From Chthonomonas sp. UBA1950 (GTDB lineage Bacteria; Armatimonadota; Fimbriimonadia; Fimbriimonadales; Fimbriimonadaceae): 64,000 nt of DNA. Position numbers and translations under genes: made by a program. The stretch is from NCBI GenBank assembly GCA_002336105.1, contig DDEQ01000012.1, positions 12,464 through 76,463 on the forward strand. Direction: 5' to 3'. The notes beneath the pieces are model-generated. The model was given only the letters and a program-made list of their open reading frames with translations. It searched no databases and was not told the DNA's origin. Of this stretch, positions 15,510-24,351 are shown piece by piece; within the stretch, counting starts at the first letter, position 1, and each line of letters begins with the position of its first letter.

Positions 15510-17456
15510 CTACTTTGGACCTTTCAAAAGGCGCAAACCATTTAAGATGACGAGCACCGTTGAACCTTCATGGCCCACAACGGCTACCGGTAGCGGCAGT
15601 CGAGTGAGAAACGATGCAATCGTCAGTGCGGTGATCATGCCAGTCGCAAACAGAAGATTCACGCGAATCACGCCGCTGGTCTTTCGTCCAAGCCGAATCA
15701 ACTCGGGAATTCTCTCCAATTTGTCGTTCATTAGAACGACATCGGCGGCGTTTAATGCGATGTCGCTTCCAAGCCCACCCATGGCAACGCCGACGGTCGA
15801 AGTCGTCAAAGCAGGCGCATCGTTGATTCCGTCTCCGACCATCAGAGTCTTGCAACCGGAGTCTGTGAGTTCTTTGATTGTGCTCGCTTTGTCGGCGGGC
15901 AAAAGCCCTGCTCGAACCTCGGTAATCCCGACTGACTCGCCAATCCGGCGTGCTGTAGCGGGGGTGTCGCCAGTAAGCATCACGACCTTGTTGATCCCTA
16001 GAGACCTAAACTCTCCAAGAATCTCTGACACATTTGACCGGATCGCGTCTGAAAAGCCGAGAGCTGCCAGAGTGTCCCCTTTTGCAACCGCTGCAAGCGG
16101 CATACCTGTAGAAGCAAGCTCATCGATATGCTCTCGAAATTCCTTAGATATGCTGAGGCCCTCTTCTTCCAAATACGCCAATTTGCCAATGTAAACCCGT
16201 TCGTCGTTTACGAGACCGGTTACCCCATGACCCGGAACAACCTTTAAGTTGAGGGCTTCAGGAATGCTTACCCCATGCTTCTTCGCCGCTCCGACGACCG
16301 CTTCAGCGATTGGGTGAGAAGCGTACTGCTCTAGGGATGCTGCGGCAGACAACACTTCCGATGCCAGATCGCTTAATCCAGATGTGCCATGCCAGCACTT
16401 ACTGTGCTCGACCGGGTCGCTTCCAACTGAGACTGTCGCAGCTTCGTTCTTACAAACGCAGATTTCAACGAGAACTGGCTTGCCTGTAGTCAACGTTCCC
16501 GTCTTGTCGAGGGCAATGGTATCGACTGATCCGGCGAGTTCAATGAACTGGCCACCTCGAACTAACATGCCGTGCTTTGCAGCCCATGCAAGGGCGCTAA
16601 GGGTGCTCGCTGGTGTCGAAATCACGAGTGCACAAGGACTGAGGGCGACCAGCAAGACCAAAGCTCCGTAAAGTGCGTCACTAAAGGCAGAACCGACGAT
16701 CAAGCGAATCACCAACGACACGATGAACGCTCCAAGCACAAAGAAGGTGTAGCGTTGGCCGAACCATTGGCTAATTCTCTCGCCACCACTCTTGTTCTCC
16801 TGCGCCTCCTCGACGAGACTCACAATCTTATCGAGGGTGCTATCGCCAACGGTAGAGGCGACACGAATGACTAGCGCCCCGTCGAGGTTTTGGGTTCCGC
16901 CAAGAACCGTTTCACCCGGCCCTTTGCTCACGGCAACTGATTCGCCGGTCATGGCGCTTTGATCGACCGAACTTTCTCCCTTTTCGATACTGCCATCCAC
17001 TGGGATCGTCTCGAATGGAGCGACGCGAACGAGATCACCGATCGTGAGTTGTTCTACGGCAACCTTTTCATCACCCTCCGGCTGAACACGAATAGCCTCT
17101 GATGGACGCAACTTGACTAAACCTTCGATGGCGCTTTTTGTTTTTGCCATCGCGAGGTGCTCAAGGGTTGATGACAGGCTAAATAGGAAGAGCAGTACGG
17201 CAGCGTCTTCGGGTTGCCCAACGACAATTGCACCAACCGCCGCGAAAACCATAAGAAAATCGACGTCGATGCTGAGTTCACTTAAGGATTCATAGGCTTT
17301 GCCAAGCGCAAAGTATGCCCCGCACGCAATCGAGATATACGAGAGCGTATTCGCGACCGAGTGGTTAGAAAAGAGGTGAACCACGACCGCGGCTATCATG
17401 AAAAATCCGCAAAGTGCGGTCAAGATCGACTGAATGTTGCGCGTAAATCGCCCCAT
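15510..17456 (-). CDS. P1B-4-type heavy-metal P-type ATPase
   Basis: A 648-residue metal-exporting ATPase. In order: a few short N-terminal membrane spans without an HMA metal-binding domain, actuator motif TGES (170-173), membrane metal site SPC (273-275), phosphorylation motif DKTGTLT (Asp317), the N-domain His in ASHP (His381), MVGDGINDAPAL, and a last span with GHEGSTVLVILN. SPC plus HEGST defines subgroup P1B-4 (CoaT, CtpD, CzcP), which exports Co2+, Zn2+, Fe2+ or Cd2+. Unusually, just after Asp317 there is an insert with Cys333, Cys335, His351, Cys354 and His356 that could bind metal. No metal-responsive regulator is adjacent. Confidence 0.92.
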   Translation of the reverse strand: MGRFTRNIQSILTALCGFFMIAAVVVHLFSNHSVANTLSYISIACGAYFALGKAYESLSELSIDVDFLMVFAAVGAIVVGQPEDAAVLLFLFSLSSTLEHLAMAKTKSAIEGLVKLRPSEAIRVQPEGDEKVAVEQLTIGDLVRVAPFETIPVDGSIEKGESSVDQSAMTGESVAVSKGPGETVLGGTQNLDGALVIRVASTVGDSTLDKIVSLVEEAQENKSGGERISQWFGQRYTFFVLGAFIVSLVIRLIVGSAFSDALYGALVLLVALSPCALVISTPASTLSALAWAAKHGMLVRGGQFIELAGSVDTIALDKTGTLTTGKPVLVEICVCKNEAATVSVGSDPVEHSKCWHGTSGLSDLASEVLSAAASLEQYASHPIAEAVVGAAKKHGVSIPEALNLKVVPGHGVTGLVNDERVYIGKLAYLEEEGLSISKEFREHIDELASTGMPLAAVAKGDTLAALGFSDAIRSNVSEILGEFRSLGINKVVMLTGDTPATARRIGESVGITEVRAGLLPADKASTIKELTDSGCKTLMVGDGINDAPALTTSTVGVAMGGLGSDIALNAADVVLMNDKLERIPELIRLGRKTSGVIRVNLLFATGMITALTIASFLTRLPLPVAVVGHEGSTVLVILNGLRLLKGPK

Positions 17457-17565
17457 AAAAACAGTATAGGAGATAACCCCGGCCGATGATGTCCCAAATC
17501 GCGAACATTAGCAATCTTCTGACAACCGTTGTATCTCGTCGGTGAAAGACTGCCCTTAACAAGCT

Positions 17566-17970
17566 TTAGGCGGCACGGATAAGCGTTTTTGTGTACGATA
17601 CGAGCTCATCGAAGTCGTGATGAAACGATCCGAACCTTAAACTCCAACTTTCGATGTCGCCTTGTCGGGCGTAACCCTCGAGTTCCTTGCAAATCGTCGC
17701 AAAACTGGTCGCTCCGATCGAACTGCTACTGCCTTTTAGCGTATGAATGTAGGCAACCATGGAATCGAGATCGCCAGCCTGAAACGAAGCCTCAAGCACG
17801 CTGACTAACCCTTCGGCAGTTTCCAGATACGTCGCCAGTACCTCCTGCTCAAATTCGATGTCTCCGCCAGATATCTCTTCCAAGTATTTCCGATCAATCA
17901 CCCGCGCCCCCAGGGTTGTGTCGCCCAACAACGTCCTGGTGTTTGTATTCCACCAAATCGTAAAAACCAT
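17566..17970 (-). CDS. Stand-alone Hpt phosphotransfer protein
   Basis: A histidine phosphotransfer protein. The four-helix Hpt core includes SGGDIEFEQEVLATYLETA, then YIHTLKGSSSSIGA with the phospho-accepting His, and a final helix. Such proteins relay phosphate between hybrid kinases and response regulators. No kinase or receiver gene is adjacent. The start is uncertain: I take the ATG at 17970 (134 residues). An ATG at 18036 would add 22 polar residues and leave only 11 bases to the divergent proS start, while later GTG/TTG codons would give a more typical size of 110-115. Confidence 0.82.
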   Translation of the reverse strand: MVFTIWWNTNTRTLLGDTTLGARVIDRKYLEEISGGDIEFEQEVLATYLETAEGLVSVLEASFQAGDLDSMVAYIHTLKGSSSSIGATSFATICKELEGYARQGDIESWSLRFGSFHHDFDELVSYTKTLIRAA

Positions 17971-18047
17971 CCTAGTAACTCTTGAAGAACCGGTGAAATT
18001 ACTCGTTCGAATGGTGCTATCGCGCGAATCTGTCAAACTACTCAGCG

Positions 18048-19547
18048 ATGAGCAGCAATCTGGGAATTACTTCGCGTAGCGAAAACTACAGCGAATGGTA
18101 CAACGAACTCGTATTGAAGGCTGATTTGGCCGACTACTCCGCCGTGCGCGGTTGTATGGTCATCAAGCCGCACGGATATGGCCTCTGGGAGCTTATGCAA
18201 CGCGCTCTTGACGACATGTTCAAAGCAACTGGCCACGTCAACGCTTACTTCCCCCTGTTCATCCCGAAGTCGTTCTTCGAAAAGGAAGCCGAGCACGTTG
18301 AAGGCTTTGCAAAAGAGTGCGCTGTTGTGACTCACCACCGCTTAAAGCCGAATCCAGCTGGCGGCCTTATGCCCGACCCAGAGGCAAAATTGAGTGAAGA
18401 ACTGATTGTTCGACCAACGAGCGAAACGATCATCTGGAACACCTACAAAGATTGGATTCAGAGTTATCGAGACTTGCCACTTCTGATCAACCAGTGGGCA
18501 AACGTCGTTCGCTGGGAACTGCGAACGCGGCTTTTCCTTCGTACTGCCGAGTTTCTCTGGCAAGAGGGGCACACCGCTCACGCGACCTTTGAGGAAGCTG
18601 AAACCGAAGCACTGACTATCCTGAACGAGTGCTATACCAAGTTCGCCGAGGAGTACATGGCGGTGCCCGTCATCAAAGGCGTAAAGAGCGAGGGAGAGAA
18701 ATTTGCTGGTGCGGACCATACCTACTGCATCGAGGCGATGACGCAGGATTTGAGAGCAATCCAGGCCGGAACGTCGCACCATCTCGGTCAGAACTTTGCT
18801 AAAGCTTTTGGTGTTCAGTTCGTCAACAAAGAGAACCAGCTAGAGTACGTCTACGCGACGTCTTGGGGTGTTTCGACCCGACTTATCGGAACGCTGATCA
18901 TGGCGCATTCTGATGATAAGGGCTTCGTCTCTCCGCCTAAGCTTTCGCCTATTCAGGTTGTTTTCGTGCCGATGGGTAGAGACGAAGCAACCCGCGAAAG
19001 AACCGTTGGAGCCTCAACCACGATTTCGGACGAGTTGAAGAAAGCAGGCATCCGGGTTAAAACGGATCTGCGCGAAAAGGAGTCACCGGGCTTCAAATAC
19101 AACTATTGGGAGATGCGAGGCATTCCGATTCGGGTTGAAGTTGGTCCTCGTGACCTCGATGCAGGAACGGTCATCGTTGCGCGACGAGACACCGGCGATA
19201 AAGAAACGGTCGCTCTGGCCGATGCTGCGGGGCGAATTCAGACCCTTCTGGACCAGATTCAAAAGGATATGTTTGATCGCGCCCTAGAGTTCCGAAACGC
19301 GAACACAAAACGTGTCGATACATGGGAAGAGTTTGAGCAGACCTTCGCTGGCGAAGGCGGAGCTGGGTTTGTCCTTGCTCACTGGGATGGCACAACCGAA
19401 ACCGAGAACGTGATTGCTGAAATGACAAAAGCAACGATTCGTTGTATCCCGCTGACTCCTCTCGAGCCGAGCGACGCAGAGCCAGGGACTTGTATTTTGA
19501 CCGGCAAGCCGAGCAAGTGTCGAGTTATCTTCGCAAAGGCGTATTAA
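18048..19547 (+). CDS. proS: Prolyl-tRNA synthetase, eukaryote/archaea-type
   Basis: A 499-residue class II synthetase that charges tRNA-Pro. Motif 2 and 3 regions are seen as VVRWELRTRLFLRTAEFLWQ and ATSWGVSTRLIG. The opening SEWYNELVLKADLADYS and the C-terminal zinc-ribbon-like extension are those of the short eukaryote/archaea-type ProS, which lacks the YbaK-like editing insert of the long bacterial form. Length is typical for that type (about 480-500). ATG at 18048 is preceded by a short intergenic space shared with the divergent Hpt gene. A perfect hairpin follows the stop. Confidence 0.96.
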   Translation: MSSNLGITSRSENYSEWYNELVLKADLADYSAVRGCMVIKPHGYGLWELMQRALDDMFKATGHVNAYFPLFIPKSFFEKEAEHVEGFAKECAVVTHHRLKPNPAGGLMPDPEAKLSEELIVRPTSETIIWNTYKDWIQSYRDLPLLINQWANVVRWELRTRLFLRTAEFLWQEGHTAHATFEEAETEALTILNECYTKFAEEYMAVPVIKGVKSEGEKFAGADHTYCIEAMTQDLRAIQAGTSHHLGQNFAKAFGVQFVNKENQLEYVYATSWGVSTRLIGTLIMAHSDDKGFVSPPKLSPIQVVFVPMGRDEATRERTVGASTTISDELKKAGIRVKTDLREKESPGFKYNYWEMRGIPIRVEVGPRDLDAGTVIVARRDTGDKETVALADAAGRIQTLLDQIQKDMFDRALEFRNANTKRVDTWEEFEQTFAGEGGAGFVLAHWDGTTETENVIAEMTKATIRCIPLTPLEPSDAEPGTCILTGKPSKCRVIFAKAY

Positions 19548-19554
19548 GACCAAG

Positions 19555-19595
19555 AAGCTCGCCAGGAAGCTTTTGCAACCTGGCGAGCTTTTGCT
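19555..19595 (+). terminator. Terminator hairpin after proS
   Basis: A perfect 12-base stem AAGCTCGCCAGG / CCTGGCGAGCTT (19555-19566 / 19579-19590) starts 8 bases after the proS stop and is followed by TTGCTCG. The stem is strong but the T-tract is short, so termination is probable rather than certain. Confidence 0.65.
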
Positions 19596-19608
19596 CGTCA
19601 ACTGCCAA

Positions 19609-20643
19609 TCAAAGGTGGTCAGTCTTGCCGCAGAGGCGTTTGTACAGTTCGACTTCTTTGGCGTCAAAAGGCGTTCCATCCTGACGGTACAGGTCGTGGA
19701 ACCACACCTTCGGTTCGGTAGAGCCTTTCTTTGAACCCCACGGGAAGATCGTGTTTGATTTTCCACTAACGAATCCCCACTGGACGCAGGAAACAATTTC
19801 TGCTTTAAAAACAGGTAGATGAGTCAAGATGAGGCTGTCATTCGTCCGTGCCATCCACTCAGAGCAGATGACCGGTCTCCCAAATGATTTGTAGTACGTG
19901 ATCTGCTTTTTAAGTTCGTCGACACCCGCATAACAGTGGAAGGTGATGACGTCGCTGAGCTTTATGGCGGCTTTGTCGAGTTCTGATTCGCCTGCTTGCC
20001 AAGGAGCTGAAGTCAGTGGTTGCGATGGCCGGATCTCACGTGCCCAATCGAAAACTTGATTGAGAAGGTTTAGAGATTTCCCGTCATAGCCCGAGTTACC
20101 TGGCTCGTTGTACAAGTCCCACATGTAAACGGTCTTTTCGTTCTTGAAGGTCTTCAAGACATCTTGGACGTAGGTTTTCAGGCGGGGAAGGTCTTGTGGC
20201 CAGTTGCGTTGGTCGTCGCTTGGACTGCGAACCCAACCGCTATTGTGAACTCCTGGGACTGGATCGGGTTGCTTGCCGAGTTTCGGATGCGGATTCCAAC
20301 AGTCGTCAAAGATTGTGAATAGAATCTTGATCTGGTGGCTCTTCGCCAAATCAATCACTGTCTTCATTCGTTGCTTGAACCCAGCAGGATCGGTTTCGTA
20401 AGCCAGATCGTGCAAATAGATGCGCGCAATCGACATTCCAGTCTTCTGCATCAGCGCAAACTCTCTGTCAATGGTGGATTTATCGAAGCTTTCGGCTTGC
20501 CACATCTCAAGTTGGTTGATTGCTGAACTGGGCAAGAAATTGCAGCCAGCCGACCATTTTTGCTTCGAACTCCAAGCTTGGGCCTGCTCGATAGTCCATT
20601 GACCCGGCGACGCGATTAAAGACGCTGCTAACAAACTAAGCAC
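19609..20643 (-). CDS. Secreted glycoside hydrolase, GH5-like (clan GH-A)
   Basis: A 344-residue (beta/alpha)8-barrel glycosidase with a short hydrophobic N-terminus (MLSLLAASLIASPG) that may be a signal peptide. Clan GH-A catalytic glutamates are visible: the acid/base in WDLYNEPGN (Glu180) and the nucleophile in VICSEWMAR (Glu262). Conserved barrel residues appear in SIARIYLHDL, IFDDCWNP and FHCYAG. Close relatives are usually annotated as cellulase, mannanase or 1,4-beta-xylanase-like, so cleavage of a beta-linked plant glycan is likely but specificity is not readable. It stands alone, convergent with proS. Confidence 0.82.
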   Translation of the reverse strand: MLSLLAASLIASPGQWTIEQAQAWSSKQKWSAGCNFLPSSAINQLEMWQAESFDKSTIDREFALMQKTGMSIARIYLHDLAYETDPAGFKQRMKTVIDLAKSHQIKILFTIFDDCWNPHPKLGKQPDPVPGVHNSGWVRSPSDDQRNWPQDLPRLKTYVQDVLKTFKNEKTVYMWDLYNEPGNSGYDGKSLNLLNQVFDWAREIRPSQPLTSAPWQAGESELDKAAIKLSDVITFHCYAGVDELKKQITYYKSFGRPVICSEWMARTNDSLILTHLPVFKAEIVSCVQWGFVSGKSNTIFPWGSKKGSTEPKVWFHDLYRQDGTPFDAKEVELYKRLCGKTDHL

Positions 20644-20725
20644 CGCTCAAGACTACACTTTGCCGTTGTATTAACGCTAGCAACATTAACAACCTGGCAC
20701 AGGATCAGTGACCTGAAAACTCGTC

Positions 20726-22393
20726 TTACTTCACATTGAAGTATTTCGCCGCGGGATGATGAACGATGATTGCGCTCGTTGACTGTTCTGGGGCAAGCAT
20801 GAACTCTTCGGTGAGTTCGATTCCGATGTCTTTGGGGGACATGAGTTCGAACAGCTTGGCCTGATCTTCCAGGTTCGGGCAAGCCGGATATCCGAAGGAG
20901 TAACGCGACCCGTGATACTTTGCGCTGAACAAGAGCTTACGATCGGTGGGTTCGACATCATCGATTCCCATTTCACGTCGAACCTGCTGATGCCAATATT
21001 CGGCAAGAGCTTCCGCCGTCTCAACGCCCATCCCGTGAGTGTAAAGGTAGTCCTGATAGTTTCCAGAAGCAAATAGCGCTCGCTCCCGTTCTGAAACTTC
21101 GGAACCTACTGTGACGATCTGAAAACCCACGACATCTCGTGTTTGATCTGGCCGCGCAAAGAAGTCGCTCAAGCACAGTCGTTTGCCGTCTCGTTGTCGT
21201 GGGAACGTAAACCGGAGTCGTTCGGAACTCCCGTCTTCTGAATAAATGATCAGGTCGTTACCTTCGCCAGCACAAGGGAAGTATCCCCACTGGACGCGAG
21301 GCTTGAGTACGGTGGCCAGTTCTCGCTGTAGGCGCTCGAAGATTGGCGTGGCTTCAGCTTCTAGCCACTGACTAAACTCAGTGTTGCCCATGCCTTCGGG
21401 TCGGCGAAACTGCCACTGCCCTCGGAACAGAGCAACTGGATTGATGTATTTATAGATTTCAAAAATGTCGAATTTGGTGTGCTGACGCACCCCATAAAAC
21501 GGCAACTTAGGAGGCTCTACGGGCTGAACATCCGAAGAGACCCCGGCGAACACGTAAAGTTCTGGATCGAGTGCATCTACGCGGTGTGACCGAACCCGTT
21601 CGATCAACTCGCTAGCTGTTGGCGCTTCGATTCCATTCTCTCGAATGTCTTCCATGATTCGGAGACCTTCAAAAGCATCCTGAGCGTAGAAGACCTTTCC
21701 ATCGTAAACGTCCGTGAGGTCCTGCTCGACATAACCGCGTGTTAAAGCAGCTCCCCCGAGAATTACCGGCACATGGGCTAACCCACGGGTGTTCATCTCG
21801 AGCAAGTTATCTTTCATGATGAGGGTGCTTTTTACCAAAAGGCCGCTCATACCGATCACTTCACACTGATTCTCAAGATACTTTTCAAGGATGGAGTTGA
21901 TGGGTTGCTTGATTCCGATGTTGACGACGCGATAACCGTTATTCGTTAAGATGATATCGACGAGATTCTTGCCAATGTCATGAACGTCTCCAGCAACCGT
22001 GGCAAGCAAAATCGAGCCCTTCTGGGAGCCTTTCGATTTCTCCATCATTGGTTCTAGGTAACCGACGGCGGTCTTCATGACCTCAGCGCTTTGTAACACG
22101 AAGGGAAGCTGCATCTTGCCGGCACCGAAAAGCTCACCAACGGTTTTCATACCGTCGAGAAGGATTTCATTGACGATCTGAAGCGGTTGGTAACTGGTCA
22201 GAGCGGCGTCAAGGTGTGACTCAAGGTTTTTTTTGATTCCGTCGATTATGTGCTTCTTGAGAACATCCTCAACGCTCAGTCCGGCAAATGGATCGCTGGA
22301 TGTGTCTGTGGAACGCACATTCTCGAACCGCGCCATCAGTTCGATGAGCGGATCATATGTGCAAACGAGGTGTATTTGTGAATTCTCAGACAC
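20726..22393 (-). CDS. metH: Methionine synthase C-terminal half (B12 and reactivation modules)
   Basis: A 555-residue cytoplasmic protein holding only the second half of cobalamin-dependent methionine synthase. Residues 30-120 form the B12 cap domain (LPFVLQSAEVMK), residues 120-270 the B12-binding fold with GDVHDIGKN (cobalt-ligating His138), and residues 330-555 the AdoMet-binding activation domain (KYHGSRYSFGYPACP). The homocysteine and methyltetrahydrofolate domains are absent. The frame opens with GTG one codon after an in-frame stop, and the first 30 residues (YDPLIELMARFE) resemble the normal linker, so this is a split gene, not a missed start. The N-terminal half must be encoded elsewhere. 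Its start lies 24 bases after a sulfatase-like gene. Confidence 0.9.
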   Translation of the reverse strand: MSENSQIHLVCTYDPLIELMARFENVRSTDTSSDPFAGLSVEDVLKKHIIDGIKKNLESHLDAALTSYQPLQIVNEILLDGMKTVGELFGAGKMQLPFVLQSAEVMKTAVGYLEPMMEKSKGSQKGSILLATVAGDVHDIGKNLVDIILTNNGYRVVNIGIKQPINSILEKYLENQCEVIGMSGLLVKSTLIMKDNLLEMNTRGLAHVPVILGGAALTRGYVEQDLTDVYDGKVFYAQDAFEGLRIMEDIRENGIEAPTASELIERVRSHRVDALDPELYVFAGVSSDVQPVEPPKLPFYGVRQHTKFDIFEIYKYINPVALFRGQWQFRRPEGMGNTEFSQWLEAEATPIFERLQRELATVLKPRVQWGYFPCAGEGNDLIIYSEDGSSERLRFTFPRQRDGKRLCLSDFFARPDQTRDVVGFQIVTVGSEVSERERALFASGNYQDYLYTHGMGVETAEALAEYWHQQVRREMGIDDVEPTDRKLLFSAKYHGSRYSFGYPACPNLEDQAKLFELMSPKDIGIELTEEFMLAPEQSTSAIIVHHPAAKYFNVK

Positions 22394-22417
22394 GGGCTAA
22401 TAAGGATACCGTGCGGT

Positions 22418-23983
22418 TTAGCGGGTCGCCAAAACCGTTTCTTTGGTCATAAACATCGCAACGTCGTTATCGCTGAACTTCCCCGATGTAGCAATCTGGT
22501 TGATTAACGCTCGAGTATCGAGTGACTTCACATTTCGATTGACAATATGGGCTGACTTTTGGTTGGGCATCTTCACAATCAAGGGCACCCGCTTGTCGCT
22601 AGAAATGCCAAAAACGTCGTGCCGGAAATTGTGATCGGACGAGACAATCAAAGTGGTTTGATCCCACTTGCCTTGCCGCTCAAGTTCCTTGCGAATAAAC
22701 CCTAAGAACTTATCCGTCTGAACCAAATTGCTGAAATAGCCGCGCTGATCAAGGGTCGATGGTTCGGTTAGCCACGGACCGTGCGGTAACCCAATGTGGA
22801 AGAAGTAAAATCCAACTTTCCAGTCTCTCAGAGCCGTGGTCACAAAAGCTTGTTGCTTATCAACTCGCTCTTTGTGATCTTGAGTCATCTGGCGATTGCA
22901 CGCCAAATAATCGCCGGCCAAATCCATGAAATCGAGAGCAACGTTTCTTGGCAGTAAAGTGATCAGTTGAAACTCTGCTTGCGCCCAAACTCCGTTCATC
23001 GTGATGGGGACGGTTACTGCATGATCGACAGTTTTGCCGAGCACACCAGGATAGTTATGGTAAAAGCCGACGATACCACTGTGGCGGCCAAGCTTCGCCA
23101 TGTCAGTAAAAATAGTGCCTGTAGTTCCCCAATCGACAATATCACCGGACCGAAGATTGAGTTTGACATTGCTATTTGACATCGGCTCAGTCAGTTCAAC
23201 ACGTTGACCAATGAGTAAACCTGGGAGTGATTCGCGGGTTTGTGGGCCGGGTCGATGGGCTTGATTGAAGCAAACCGATTGTGCACGAAGGCGGTCGAAT
23301 TCAGGAAGAAGAACGTTTTTGGGTCGTTGCTCGAAAGCCCACTTCTGGTCTAGTTCATCAAAAATGATCCAGATGATAGGCGGTTTGTTGTCTGGAGCCG
23401 AAGTTTTGTTGATGACTGGCAGATGATATGGTTGTAGCGAGTGGAGGATGCCTGTCGCAACGAGGATAGGGAAATAGACCGCACCGAACTTGCAGCCAGT
23501 CGTCAGAATACTCGTGTACGAATGCCCCTTCGAGTGCAAAAACAAGATCAAGGCGACCAAGGATGTGAAGCCAATGATTAGCGTTGCTGTCCGGGCAGGG
23601 ATTCCCATCGAGGTGCGGCCTGCATTCAGAGCGATAATCGAAAACCCAAATGCCCCGACCTTGATGGTAAGTCGGGTTTGGGGCCATTTTCGGTAGGCGG
23701 CGATGATTAGAAAGTTAAAGCTGGCAAAGATAAGAACCGCGACAATCCATCCAAGGAATCCAACGGTTTGTTTTCCTAACCAAAAGTGACTGTATGGTTC
23801 GCTGTAGAGCGCGCCAAGTTTGGGGCTAAGCATGAGCGTGCTGAAGCCGAGAGCAACCCAAACGTCTGAAACCTTAACGGAGCCCAAGTTAAACATCGCA
23901 TTATTACCAGGGCAGAGTCCCAGTAATTGTTTCATCGGCTCGAACAAAGAAAACTTGAGACTAAGCTCTAAGTCTTGCCGCAA
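22418..23983 (-). CDS. Sulfatase-like (alkaline phosphatase superfamily) membrane protein
   Basis: A 521-residue protein with about five membrane spans in the first 200 residues followed by a periplasmic hydrolase domain. That domain contains WIIFDELD (metal-binding Asp), FNQAHRPGPQTRESLPGLL (candidate Thr/Ser nucleophile), SGIVGFYHNYPG, FFHIGLPHGPW and the metal site VSSDHNFRHD. This plan matches phosphoglycerol or phosphoethanolamine transferases and related sulfatase-like proteins. Substrate unknown; modification of cell-envelope glycans or lipids is likely. The start may be the ATG 16 codons downstream. It probably shares a transcript with the metH half downstream, although no functional link is obvious. 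Confidence 0.78.
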   Translation of the reverse strand: MRQDLELSLKFSLFEPMKQLLGLCPGNNAMFNLGSVKVSDVWVALGFSTLMLSPKLGALYSEPYSHFWLGKQTVGFLGWIVAVLIFASFNFLIIAAYRKWPQTRLTIKVGAFGFSIIALNAGRTSMGIPARTATLIIGFTSLVALILFLHSKGHSYTSILTTGCKFGAVYFPILVATGILHSLQPYHLPVINKTSAPDNKPPIIWIIFDELDQKWAFEQRPKNVLLPEFDRLRAQSVCFNQAHRPGPQTRESLPGLLIGQRVELTEPMSNSNVKLNLRSGDIVDWGTTGTIFTDMAKLGRHSGIVGFYHNYPGVLGKTVDHAVTVPITMNGVWAQAEFQLITLLPRNVALDFMDLAGDYLACNRQMTQDHKERVDKQQAFVTTALRDWKVGFYFFHIGLPHGPWLTEPSTLDQRGYFSNLVQTDKFLGFIRKELERQGKWDQTTLIVSSDHNFRHDVFGISSDKRVPLIVKMPNQKSAHIVNRNVKSLDTRALINQIATSGKFSDNDVAMFMTKETVLATR

Positions 23984-24169
23984 GATTGCTTTAACGGCTC
24001 CTTTATTTGAAACTTGTTGGGGTTGAGGGCACCGTTGCGAATTTTCTGGTGACCTCCTCAGTATTGCTCAAGAAGAGCAACGACGAGAAATAACGATCCT
24101 GTCACCACTTTTCCCGGCAGGAAGAAGCGTCGCTGGAACTCGCTGTTCAAGCACCTGTCATCTTGACGG

Positions 24170-24198
24170 TTGCTGGCAAGTCTCATCTCTGGTATAAC
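24170..24198 (+). promoter_or_regulatory. Promoter of tRNA-Ser
   Basis: TTGCTG (24170-24175) and TATAAC (24193-24198) are 17 bases apart, and TGG before the -10 box gives an extended -10. The box ends 13 bases before the tRNA, so the start would fall a few bases upstream of the mature 5' end. Confidence 0.6.
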
Positions 24199-24211
24199 CT
24201 ACTAGTCATCT

Positions 24212-24299
24212 GGAGAGGTGGCGGAGTGGTCTATCGCGCTTGTCTTGAAAACAAGAGTCCTGAAAGGGACCAGGGGTTCGAATCCCCTCCTCTCCTCCA
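24212..24299 (+). tRNA. tRNA-Ser (anticodon TGA), CCA encoded
   Basis: A complete class II tRNA. The acceptor stem is GGAGAGG / CCTCTCC, and the anticodon stem CTTGT / ACAAG encloses CTTGAAA with TGA at 24246-24248. The long variable arm is GTCC-TGAAA-GGAC type, and the T arm is AGGGG-TTCGAAT-CCCCT. Encoded CCA is at 24297-24299. The base before it, the discriminator, reads T rather than the G usual in bacterial tRNA-Ser. It reads UCA and probably other UCN codons. An extended -10 promoter lies just upstream. Confidence 0.95.
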
Positions 24300-24351
24300 G
24301 AGCAAGGCTGATTGCTCATGCGGCCAAGGGTGCCTAAATCGCTAAGTCGAC

